Positions 42,092 through 49,606 of a stretch of DNA of 64,000 nt are shown one piece after another. The notes beneath the pieces are model-generated. The model was not told the origin of the DNA. It did not search any database and saw nothing but the letters and a program-made list of their open reading frames with translations. Source of the stretch: Sphingomonas sp. HITSZ_GF (GTDB lineage: Bacteria; Pseudomonadota; Alphaproteobacteria; Sphingomonadales; Sphingomonadaceae); the NCBI RefSeq assembly GCF_029543155.1, contig NZ_JARQXA010000003.1:62001-126000 (forward strand). Reading direction: 5' to 3'. The stretch's first letter is position 1. Each line of letters begins with the position of its first letter. The translations under genes were made by a program, and so were the position numbers.

Positions 42092-43299
42092 TGGCGCGCG
42101 GCATCAAGGACAAGGTGGCGATCCTCGGCATGGGCTGCGCGCGCTTCGGCGAGCGCTGGCGGGACGATGCCGATACGCTGATGGTCGAGGCTTTCGAGGA
42201 AGCGATTTCGGACGCGGGCATCGAGACCAGCCAGATCGACGCCGCATGGCTGGGCGTCGCCTTCGACGCGATCAACATCGGCCCCTCGGGCATCCCGCTC
42301 TCGATCGCGCTGCGCCTGCCCAATATCGGCGTGACCAAGGTGGAGAATTACTGCGCGAGCGGCACCGAGAGCTTCCGCGGCGCCGTCTATGCGGTGGCGA
42401 GCGGCGCGGCGGACATCGCGCTGGCGATGGGCGTCGAGAAGCTCAAGGACACGGGCTATGGCGGCCTGCCGGTGCGCAGCCGCGGCTCAACCTTCGACAT
42501 GGTCGGCGTCACCGGATCGGCGCCAGGCAATTTCGCCCAGCTCGCCGCCGCCTATCGCGCTAAGCACGGGGTGGCGCGCGATGATCTCAAGCGAGCGATG
42601 GCGCATGTCTCGGTCAAGAGCCATGCCAATGGCGCGAAGAACCCCAAGGCGCACCTGCGCAACCTGATCGATGAAGATACGGTGCTGAACGCGCCGATGA
42701 TCGCCGATCCGCTGGGGCTCTATGATTGCTGCGGTGTATCGGACGGCGCGGCCTGCGCGATCGTCACCACGCCCGAGATCGCGCGGAGCCTGGGCAAGCG
42801 CGAGCTGGTGACGGTCAAGGCCATTCAGGTCGCCTCGTCCAACGGCTGGGAGCTGCAGCAGGCCGGCGGCTGGGACGGCAGCTATTTTCACACCACGCGG
42901 GTTGCGGCCGCCAAGGCCTATGAGGAAGCCGGCATCACCCGGCCGCGCGACCAGATCGACCTGATGGAAGTGCATGACTGCTTCTCGATCACCGAGCTGG
43001 TGACGATGGAGGACCTGTTCGTCTCTAAGGAAGGCGAGGCGTGGAAGGATGTGCGCGACGGCTTCTTCGACGCCGACGGGCAGATCCCCTGCCAGATCGA
43101 CGGCGGCCTGAAATGCTTCGGCCATCCGATCGGGGCCTCGGGCCTGAGGATGATTTACGAGAACTACCTCCAGCTGCTCGGCCGCGCCGGCGAGCGGCAG
43201 CGCAAGGACCCGCCGGCGATCGCGCTTAGCCACAATCTCGGCGGCTCGCCGATCCAAAACGTCTCGTCGGTCGCGATCGTCGGGCTCACGGATGTCTAG
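42088..43299 (+). CDS. Thiolase, SCP-x/SCP2 type
   Basis: The 403-residue protein has an intact thiolase site: nucleophilic Cys in VENYCASGTESFRGA at about 90, His in LMEVHDCFSITE, and the C-terminal GLKCFGHPIGASG with the second Cys and catalytic His. It belongs to the SCP-x-like branch that handles branched or sterol side chains, not the biosynthetic AtoB branch. ATGATG at the start overlaps the DUF35 fusion by four bases, and the two probably form one complex. It should cleave a 3-oxoacyl-CoA, possibly 2-methyl-branched, or act as retro-aldolase like Ltp2. It closes the beta-oxidation operon before an inverted repeat. Confidence 0.92.
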   Translation: MMARGIKDKVAILGMGCARFGERWRDDADTLMVEAFEEAISDAGIETSQIDAAWLGVAFDAINIGPSGIPLSIALRLPNIGVTKVENYCASGTESFRGAVYAVASGAADIALAMGVEKLKDTGYGGLPVRSRGSTFDMVGVTGSAPGNFAQLAAAYRAKHGVARDDLKRAMAHVSVKSHANGAKNPKAHLRNLIDEDTVLNAPMIADPLGLYDCCGVSDGAACAIVTTPEIARSLGKRELVTVKAIQVASSNGWELQQAGGWDGSYFHTTRVAAAKAYEEAGITRPRDQIDLMEVHDCFSITELVTMEDLFVSKEGEAWKDVRDGFFDADGQIPCQIDGGLKCFGHPIGASGLRMIYENYLQLLGRAGERQRKDPPAIALSHNLGGSPIQNVSSVAIVGLTDV

Positions 43300-43329
43300 G
43301 GTGCGCGGTCTTCCTGCCTCGCTTCCGCC

Positions 43330-43435
43330 GTCACCCCGGCCTTGTGCCGGGGTCCACCGGGAGGCGAGCCACGGACAAGCGGCTCAAGGGTCGATCCTCG
43401 CGGCATGGTGGACCCCGGCACAAGGCCGGGGTGAC
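43330..43435. repeat. Perfect 28-bp inverted repeat
   Basis: The arm 43330-43357 (GTCACCCCGGCCTTGTGCCG...) is exactly mirrored at 43408-43435, each arm itself containing a CCCCGGC..GCCGGGG hairpin. It separates the thiolase operon from the next acyl-CoA dehydrogenase gene, whose ATG (43441) lies six bases past the right arm. Confidence 0.88.
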
Positions 43436-43440
43436 GCAGT

Positions 43441-44604
43441 ATGAGCGGCATCGACCCAATGCTGTTCGAAAGCTTCGCGGCCCAGCTTCACCGCTATGTC
43501 CGCGAGCGGCTGATCCCCGCCGAGGCCGAAGTGGTCGCGGCCAATGCGATCCCGTCGCCGATCCTCGCCGAGATGCGCGATATGGGGCTGTTCGGGCTTA
43601 CCATGCCGCCCGAATATGGCGGGTCGGGGATGAACGTCAGCCAATATGTCGAGGCAGTGCGGCTGCTCGCCTATGGCCTGCCCGCCTATCGCTCGATCCT
43701 GTCGATCAATATCGGCATCGTCTGCGCGGCGCTGGTGCAGCACGGCACCGAGGCGCAGCGTGCCGAATGGCTGCCGCGGCTGGCTGGCGGCGACATCGCC
43801 TGCTTCGCGCTGACCGAACCCGACAGCGGCTCCGACGCGGCGGCGCTGCGCACCCGCGCGGTGCGCGAGGGCGATACCTATGTGCTCACCGGTACCAAGC
43901 GCTTCATCACCAATGCGCCCTTTGCCAGCCTGGCGCTGGTGCTGGCGCGCACCGCGCCCGAACCGCTGCCGCGCAACGCGCATATCAGCGCCTTCCTGGT
44001 GCCGATGGACGCGCTCGGCGTGCGCGTCGGCCCGCCCGAGGCGAAGATGGGCCAGGACGGATCGCAGATCGCCGACCTGGTGCTCGACGCGGTTCGCGTG
44101 CCTGCAAGCGCGCTGCTGGGAGAAGTCGAAGGCCGGGGCTTCGCGGCGGCGATGCAGAGCCTCGACAATGGCCGGCTGTCGATCGCGGCGAGCAGCGCGG
44201 GCTATGCGCGGCGTATCCTCGACACTGCGATAGCCTATGCGCGTTCCCGAACGGCTTTCGGCGAGCCGATCGCCAATTTCCAGCTGATCCAGGCAATGAT
44301 CGCCGACAGCGAGGCGGAGATATATGCCGCGGAATGCATGATCACCGATGCCTGCCGCCGGATCGACGCTGGCGAGCCGGTGACCGTGCAGGCCGCGAGC
44401 GCCAAGATGTTCGCGTCCGAAGCCTGTGGCCGGGTCGCGGATCGCTGCGTCCAGATCCATGGCGGCGCCGGCTATCTGCGCGCCTATGACGCCGAGCGCT
44501 TCTTCCGCGATGCCCGCGTCTTCCGGATCTACGAAGGCACCACCCAGGTGCTGCAGCTGGTGATCGCAAGGCGCCTGCTGCGCGAAGCGGCGGAGGCGGC
44601 CTGA
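43441..44604 (+). CDS. Acyl-CoA dehydrogenase
   Basis: The 387-residue protein is a standard full-length member: GLFGLTMPPEYGGSGMN, ALTEPDSGSDAAALRTRA for FAD, LTGTKRFITNAPFA, RTAFGEPIANFQLIQAM and the catalytic Glu in FRIYEGTTQVLQLVIA. It should oxidise a short or medium acyl-CoA to the enoyl-CoA. The ATG sits directly after the 28-bp inverted repeat with no clear ribosome site. A CoA-transferase follows with one-base overlap (TGATG). Whether it is read from the upstream operon or from its own promoter is unclear. Confidence 0.92.
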   Translation: MSGIDPMLFESFAAQLHRYVRERLIPAEAEVVAANAIPSPILAEMRDMGLFGLTMPPEYGGSGMNVSQYVEAVRLLAYGLPAYRSILSINIGIVCAALVQHGTEAQRAEWLPRLAGGDIACFALTEPDSGSDAAALRTRAVREGDTYVLTGTKRFITNAPFASLALVLARTAPEPLPRNAHISAFLVPMDALGVRVGPPEAKMGQDGSQIADLVLDAVRVPASALLGEVEGRGFAAAMQSLDNGRLSIAASSAGYARRILDTAIAYARSRTAFGEPIANFQLIQAMIADSEAEIYAAECMITDACRRIDAGEPVTVQAASAKMFASEACGRVADRCVQIHGGAGYLRAYDAERFFRDARVFRIYEGTTQVLQLVIARRLLREAAEAA

Positions 44605-45809
44605 TGTACCAGTTGCTCAAGGGGCTCAGCGTGATCGAGGCCTCGTCCTTCGTCGCCTCGCCCACCGCCGGGCTCTATCTCGCGCAGATGGGCGCGGAGG
44701 TGATCCGCATCGACCAGGCCGGCGGCGGCCCCGATTTCCGGCGCTGGCCGCGCGGGCCGAGCGGCTTCTCGCTCTATTGGGAGAATCTCAACCGCGCCAA
44801 GAAATCGGTGGCGATCGACCTTTCGAAGCGCGAAGGGCGCGAGCTGATGCAGCGCCTCGCTGCCTCGACCGGCCAGTTCCTCACCAACTTCCCCGTCGAC
44901 GGCTTCCTGGCGCATGACAAGCTCGCCGCGCTGCGCACCGACCTCGTCACCGTGCGGGTGATGGGCCAGGCGAATGGCGGCCCGGCGCTGGACTATACGG
45001 TCAATGCCGCGATCGGCGTGCCCGGCCTCACCGGGCCGGCGAGCCTTGGCGACGAGCCGGTCAATTCGGGCATGCCGGCCTGGGACCTGCTGAGCGGCGC
45101 CTATGCGGCGTTTGCGATGCTCGCCGCGATCCAGCACCGTGCCGCAACCGGCCAGGGCCAGGAAGTTCGCGTGCCGCTGGCCGATGTCGCGATCGGCACC
45201 GCCGCCAATCTCGGCATGCTCGCCGAGACGGTGATGGAAGGCCAGGATCGCCCGCGGCTGGGCAACACCGTCTATGGCGCATTCGGCCGCGACTTCGTGA
45301 CGCGCGACGGCGAGCGGCTGATGCTGATGGCGATGACCCCGCGGCAATGGAGCGGGATGGTCGAGGTGCTGGGCATCGGCGCCGAGATCGCGGCGATCGA
45401 GCAAGTGCGCGGTGTCTCCTTCGCGACGGACGAGGGCCTGCGCTACGAGCATCGCGACGCCCTATTCCCGCTGGTCGAGGCGCGGGTACGCGGCTGGGAC
45501 CGGGCGCCGCTAGAGGCCGCGCTGGCGGCGAAGGGTTGCTGCTTCGGCGGCTATGCGACGATGACCGCGGCCGCACGCGACCCGGCGCTGGTGACGCGCA
45601 ACCCGATGTTCGGGCGGACAGCCAATCCGAGCGGGCTCGACTATCCAGCGCCCGGGCCCTTTGCGACGCTTCCTGCGCAGGAGCGCGGCTCGCCGGTTCG
45701 GGCGCCGCGACTGGGAGAGCATAGCGAGCAGGTGCTTTCCGAGCGGCTAGGGCTGAGTGACGGCGAGATCGCGGGACTGATCGATGCCGGAGTGGTGGCG
45801 CGGGGCTAG
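44604..45809 (+). CDS. CaiB/BaiF family (class III) CoA-transferase 2
   Basis: The 401-residue protein shows GLSVIEASSFVASPTAGLYL, MGAEVIRIDQAGG, NRAKKSVAIDLSKREGRE and the probable catalytic Asp in GMPAWDLLSGAYA, typical of class III CoA-transferases. It is distinct from the one at 19034 (FVASPTAGL here, LIAGPFCGQ there), so the two probably serve different acids. It is coupled to the acyl-CoA dehydrogenase upstream, suggesting activation of a pathway acid that is then desaturated. An inverted repeat follows its stop. Confidence 0.9.
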   Translation: MYQLLKGLSVIEASSFVASPTAGLYLAQMGAEVIRIDQAGGGPDFRRWPRGPSGFSLYWENLNRAKKSVAIDLSKREGRELMQRLAASTGQFLTNFPVDGFLAHDKLAALRTDLVTVRVMGQANGGPALDYTVNAAIGVPGLTGPASLGDEPVNSGMPAWDLLSGAYAAFAMLAAIQHRAATGQGQEVRVPLADVAIGTAANLGMLAETVMEGQDRPRLGNTVYGAFGRDFVTRDGERLMLMAMTPRQWSGMVEVLGIGAEIAAIEQVRGVSFATDEGLRYEHRDALFPLVEARVRGWDRAPLEAALAAKGCCFGGYATMTAAARDPALVTRNPMFGRTANPSGLDYPAPGPFATLPAQERGSPVRAPRLGEHSEQVLSERLGLSDGEIAGLIDAGVVARG

Positions 45810-45816
45810 ATACCAG

Positions 45817-45900
45817 CCGTCATCCCGGCGGAAGCCGGGATCTCAGGTGGCTCCTTCCCCGCGCCTTCTCCTGAGATCCCGGCTTTCGCCGGGATGACGG
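45817..45900. repeat. 31-bp inverted repeat (GTCATCCCGGCG family)
   Basis: Arms 45817-45847 and 45870-45900 mirror each other with one mismatch. It is the same family as 31205-31285 and lies between converging genes. Confidence 0.88.
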
Positions 45901-45909
45901 TCTGGAGGA

Positions 45910-46713
45910 TCACTCCCCCTTAAACACCGGCGCCCGCTTCTCCAGGAACGCGCCCACGGCCTCGTCATGGTCCGCGGTCGCGTGGCTCAGCGCCTGCATC
46001 GCTGCCGACAGCTCCAGCACCTGCGCCAGGCTCGCACGATGCCCTTCGCGGAGAAGCCGCTTGGTCATGCGCACCGCATGCGGCGGGTTGGCGGCGATCT
46101 TGGCCGCGACCAGCCGCGCTTCGTCGAGCAGGCGATCGTCGGGCACGACGCGCGAGACCAGGCCGCAGGCCAGCGCCTCCGCTGCGCCAAGCAGGTCGCC
46201 GGTCAGCGCCAGCTCGCTCGCCTTGGCGAAGCCGATCACCCGCGGCAGCAGCCAGGCGCCGCCGTCCCCCGGCACGATACCGAGCTTGACGAAGCTCTCG
46301 GCGAACTTCGCGCTCTCGCCGGCGATCCGCACGTCGCACATACAGGCCAGGTCGCACCCCGCGCCGATCGCCGGGCCGTTGACCGCGGCGATCACCGGCA
46401 CTTCGAGCGCCTCGAACAGCAGCGGCAGGCGCTGGATGCCGGCCTTGTAGTTGCGCCGGGTCTGCGACGGCAGAGCGTCGCGCAGGCTCGATCCGGGCGT
46501 TGCCATCGCCTTGAGGTCGCCGCCCGAAGAAAAGGCCGATCCGGCGCCGGTGAGGATCACCACGCGTACGCCGATATCCGCGTCGAGCCCGCGCATCGCG
46601 ACTTCGAGCGCGTCAATCATCTCGAGCCCGGAGATCGGGTTGCGCTTCTCGGGCTGGTTGAGCGTGACGAGCGCGATCGCGCCCTCGCGTTCGATCCGGA
46701 CCAGTTCGCTCAT
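45910..46713 (-). CDS. Enoyl-CoA hydratase/isomerase-family protein (crotonase fold)
   Basis: The 267-residue crotonase shows oxyanion-hole segments SAFSSGGDLKAM and NGPAIGAGCDLACMCD, trimer helix residues and a C-terminal AFLEKRAPVFKG. The two hydratase glutamates are changed: the first is Asp (GCDLA) and the second position, normally PE, reads SF in KFAESFVKLG. It is therefore unlikely to be a plain enoyl-CoA hydratase; isomerase, hydrolase or C-C lyase activity is more plausible. The ATG at 46713 follows GGAG at a good distance (46725 is an alternative). It is divergent from a second crotonase at 46834, with two operator copies between. Confidence 0.9.
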   Translation of the reverse strand: MSELVRIEREGAIALVTLNQPEKRNPISGLEMIDALEVAMRGLDADIGVRVVILTGAGSAFSSGGDLKAMATPGSSLRDALPSQTRRNYKAGIQRLPLLFEALEVPVIAAVNGPAIGAGCDLACMCDVRIAGESAKFAESFVKLGIVPGDGGAWLLPRVIGFAKASELALTGDLLGAAEALACGLVSRVVPDDRLLDEARLVAAKIAANPPHAVRMTKRLLREGHRASLAQVLELSAAMQALSHATADHDEAVGAFLEKRAPVFKGE

Positions 46714-46744
46714 GCCACGCTCCATTTTTGTTGTGCGCCGCTAG

Positions 46745-46754
46745 TTGCATGCAG
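46745..46754. promoter_or_regulatory. TTGCATGCAG operator, copy 9
   Basis: This lies 32 bases before the minus-strand crotonase start at 46713 and has one end base off the palindrome. Confidence 0.58.
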
Positions 46755-46796
46755 AAATGGGGCTGGACAACCCCTCTTCGCCACGGCATCGCTATA

Positions 46797-46806
46797 TTGC
46801 ATACAA
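46797..46806. promoter_or_regulatory. TTGCATACAA operator, copy 10
   Basis: This lies 28 bases before the GTG start at 46834. TATATT and TACAAT overlap it as possible -10 boxes, so occupancy should block transcription. Confidence 0.6.
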
Positions 46807-46833
46807 TTTGCCGATCAGCGGCGAGGAGGAGAG

Positions 46834-47703
46834 GTGTTCGAGACGCTTCGCTACGAGGTGGCCGACCGGATCGCGACGATCACGCTCGACCGGCCCGACA
46901 AGCTCAATGCATTCAACACCCGGATGATGGCCGAGCTGGTCGAAGCCTTCGACCGGAGCGATGCCGATGACGATGTCGGCTGCGTGCTGCTCACCGGCGC
47001 GGGCCGGGCCTATTGCGCGGGGGCGGACATCTCGGGCGGCCAGGGCGCGTTCGAGCGGCTAGCCGAGGACCCTGCCCGCGCGGCATTGCGCCATGGCGAT
47101 CTCAGCCGAGACGGCGGCGGCGTCGCCGCGCTGCGCATCTTCGAGAGCCTGAAGCCGGTGGTCGCCGCGATCAACGGGCCGGCGGTTGGCATCGGCGCGA
47201 CGATGCTGCTGCCCGCCGATATCCGCCTGGCCAGCACCAGCGCGAAGTTCGGTTTCGTCTTCACCCGCCGCGGAATCGTCCCCGAGGCAGCCTCGTCCTG
47301 GTTCCTGCCGCGCACCGTCGGCATCTCTCGCGCGCTCGAATGGACGCTGGCGGGACGGATGGTCAGCGCCGACGAAGCGCTCGAGGCCGGGCTGGTCCGC
47401 TCGCTCCACGCCCCCGAGGCGCTGATGCCCGCCGCCCGCGCGCTGGCGCACGAACTCGCGCATGTCGGCGCGCCGGTCGCGGTCGCGCTCACCCGCCAGA
47501 TGCTCTGGCGGATGCTCGGCGCCGATCACCCGATGGCGGCACATCGGACGGACAGCCGGGCGATGCGCGCCCGTGGCGGCGCGCCCGATACGCGCGAAGG
47601 CGTGCAGGCCTTTCTCGAGAAGCGCGACCCCGCCTTTGCCGAGCGCGTATCCGATGGGCTGCCCGATATCTGGGTCGATCCAGCCAACGCCCATTTCTAC
47701 TGA
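46834..47703 (+). CDS. Enoyl-CoA hydratase/isomerase-family protein 2
   Basis: The 289-residue crotonase starts at GTG 46834, preceded by GCGAGGAGGAGAG; long in-frame sequence upstream runs through the promoter and is not coding. It has VLLTGAGRAYCAGADISGG (oxyanion hole 1), NGPAVGIGATMLLPADIRLA (oxyanion hole 2) and GIVPEAASSWFLPR. As in the neighbour, hydratase glutamate 1 is missing (Thr in GIGATML), and glutamate 2 is replaced in KFGFVFTRRG. Proteins with this PEAASSW pattern include isomerases and ring-cleaving hydrolases of CoA esters. It heads the plus-strand operon 46834-50928. Confidence 0.9.
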   Translation: MFETLRYEVADRIATITLDRPDKLNAFNTRMMAELVEAFDRSDADDDVGCVLLTGAGRAYCAGADISGGQGAFERLAEDPARAALRHGDLSRDGGGVAALRIFESLKPVVAAINGPAVGIGATMLLPADIRLASTSAKFGFVFTRRGIVPEAASSWFLPRTVGISRALEWTLAGRMVSADEALEAGLVRSLHAPEALMPAARALAHELAHVGAPVAVALTRQMLWRMLGADHPMAAHRTDSRAMRARGGAPDTREGVQAFLEKRDPAFAERVSDGLPDIWVDPANAHFY

Positions 47704-47715
47704 GCCGGAGCATTC

Positions 47716-48942
47716 ATGGATTTCCGCATTTCCGAGCAGCAACGCCACTGGATCGAGCGTGTCTCGGCCTTCATGGACGTCTGGATCCTTCCAAACATCG
47801 CCCGCTATCACGCCGAGCAGGCCGAGGGGCGCTGGCGCACCGTGCCGCTGATCGCCGAGCTGCAGGACCGAGCGAAGGACGCGGGTCTGTGGAACCTGTT
47901 CATGCCGCCCGCCGCGCTCGCGCATGCCGCGAACGGCTTTGCCTTCGAAACCCCGGGGCTCACCAATCTCGAATATGCGCCGGTCGCCGAGCTGATGGGG
48001 CGCGTCGAGTTCGCCTCGCGCGTGTTCAACTGCGCGCCGCCCGATACCGGCAACATGGAAGTGCTGCTGCGCTATGGCTCGCCGGCGCAGCAGGAACGCT
48101 GGCTAAGGCCGCTGATGGCCGGCAGGACCCGCTCCGCCTTCCTGATGACCGAGCCGCAGGTCGCCAGCTCGGACGCAACCAATATCGAGACCAGCATCGT
48201 GCGCGACGGCGATCACTATGTGATAAACGGCCGCAAATGGTGGTCCACCGGCGTCGGCGATCCGGCCTGCGAGATCCTGATCGTGATGGGCAAGTCCGAC
48301 CCGGCGGCCGCGCCGCACGCCCAACAGAGCCAGGTCCTGGTGCCGCGCGACACGCCGGGGGTCACCGTCGAGCGGATGCTCGGCGTGTTCGGCTATGACG
48401 ATGCCCCGCACGGGCACGGCGAAGTGGTGCTCGATAATGTCCGGGTGCCGGCCGAAAATCTGATCCTGGGGGAGGGGCGGGGATTCGAAATTGCGCAGGG
48501 GCGGCTCGGCCCGGGGCGCATACATCACTGCATGCGGACGATCGGCGCGGCGGAAGCAGCGCTCGAAGCGATGTGCAAGCGCCTCAAGGCGCGCACCGCC
48601 TTCGGCAAGACGCTCGACAAGCAATCGATCTGGGAAGAGCGGATCGCCTGGGCGCGCACCGAGATCGAGATGAGCCGGCTGCTCACGCTACGCTGCGCCG
48701 ACCTGCTCGACCGGTACGACGCCAAGGACGTCCGCCACGACATCTCGATGATCAAGCTCGCGGTGCCGCGCGCGGCGCTCAAGGTGATCGACGATGCGAT
48801 CCAAGCGCATGGCGGCGGCGGCGTGGCGGCCGATTTCGGGCTGGCCGCGAGCTACGCCAAGACCCGGACGATGCGGCTCGTCGACGGGCCCGACGAAGTC
48901 CATTCCCGGGTGATCGCCCGAAAGGAACTGGCCCGATATTGA
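47716..48942 (+). CDS. Acyl-CoA dehydrogenase of the ACAD10/11 or LvaC type
   Basis: The 408-residue protein has LMTEPQVASSDATNIETS, VINGRKWWSTGVGDPAC, RTAFGKTLDKQSIWEERIAW and, near the C-terminus, RLVDGPDEVHSRVIARKELA. The WWSTGxGDPxC and DGPDEVH signatures mark the ACAD10/ACAD11 group, which carries Asp/Glu in place of the usual YEGT base. In mammalian ACAD11 and bacterial LvaC this domain works with an APH-type kinase: the hydroxyacyl-CoA is phosphorylated and the dehydrogenase removes phosphate to give an enoyl-CoA. A kinase of that type is encoded at 21848 under the same operator motif. The pairing across 25 kb is inferred; plain dehydrogenation is the alternative. Confidence 0.9.
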   Translation: MDFRISEQQRHWIERVSAFMDVWILPNIARYHAEQAEGRWRTVPLIAELQDRAKDAGLWNLFMPPAALAHAANGFAFETPGLTNLEYAPVAELMGRVEFASRVFNCAPPDTGNMEVLLRYGSPAQQERWLRPLMAGRTRSAFLMTEPQVASSDATNIETSIVRDGDHYVINGRKWWSTGVGDPACEILIVMGKSDPAAAPHAQQSQVLVPRDTPGVTVERMLGVFGYDDAPHGHGEVVLDNVRVPAENLILGEGRGFEIAQGRLGPGRIHHCMRTIGAAEAALEAMCKRLKARTAFGKTLDKQSIWEERIAWARTEIEMSRLLTLRCADLLDRYDAKDVRHDISMIKLAVPRAALKVIDDAIQAHGGGGVAADFGLAASYAKTRTMRLVDGPDEVHSRVIARKELARY

Positions 48943-48955
48943 GGGAGGAACCGAC

Positions 48956-49606
48956 ATGCCCAGGCTGCCGCTGGTAAGTCGCGCGGATACGCATGATCCG
49001 CTCGTGCTGTTCATGTACGATCGCAAGTTTCCGGGGCGCGATCCCGCGACCGAGCCGGGCGTCACCGCATCGGGAGCACCGGGCAATTACGAGGCGGTGT
49101 TCGCCCATGCCCCCGACATACTCGAGCATTCGGTGCGCGGCTTCTACCTGAAACAGACCAAGAAGCGGAAGCTGCCGCTCCGGTTCATGGAGCTGGCGAT
49201 CACCCGGATCGGCTGGAATTGCAGCTGTCGCTGGATGTTCTCCGAGCACAGCAAGATCCTGCGCGGTCTTGGCTATGACGAGGACATGCTCGCGGCGATC
49301 CCGAACTGGCCGATCTCCGACGGGTTCGATGCCGCCGAGCGCGCGGTGCTGGCCTATGCCGATTGCATCGCGCTCGATCATGGCCGCACGCCCGACGGGC
49401 TGTTCGCCGAGCTGCAGCGCCATTTCGACGCCGAGCAGATCATCGAGCTCACCTATATCGCCTCGATGTTCATGATGAACGCCGGGATGATCCGCGCACT
49501 CCGGCTCGAGCATGACGATTATGAAGAGCGGGTGGAGGAGATGCCCTCGCCGCCCGAATATCGCTTCGTCGATCGCGAGCCGCTGCCGCTGCCGAGCCGC
49601 CCATGA
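48956..49606 (+). CDS. Carboxymuconolactone decarboxylase / AhpD-like protein
   Basis: The 216-residue, mostly helical protein carries the AhpD/CMD core: LPLRFMELAITRIGWNCSC RWMFSEHSKILRGLG (split here for length), with CSC spacing in place of the CxxC of AhpD and a downstream His. GGGAGGAACC precedes the ATG. Members are decarboxylases or thiol peroxidase partners, and many in catabolic operons are uncharacterised. C-terminal LTYIASMFMMNAGMIRALRL forms the last helices. The altered cysteine spacing argues against a classic alkylhydroperoxidase. It lies between the ACAD11-like gene and an MFS transporter. Confidence 0.85.
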   Translation: MPRLPLVSRADTHDPLVLFMYDRKFPGRDPATEPGVTASGAPGNYEAVFAHAPDILEHSVRGFYLKQTKKRKLPLRFMELAITRIGWNCSCRWMFSEHSKILRGLGYDEDMLAAIPNWPISDGFDAAERAVLAYADCIALDHGRTPDGLFAELQRHFDAEQIIELTYIASMFMMNAGMIRALRLEHDDYEERVEEMPSPPEYRFVDREPLPLPSRP

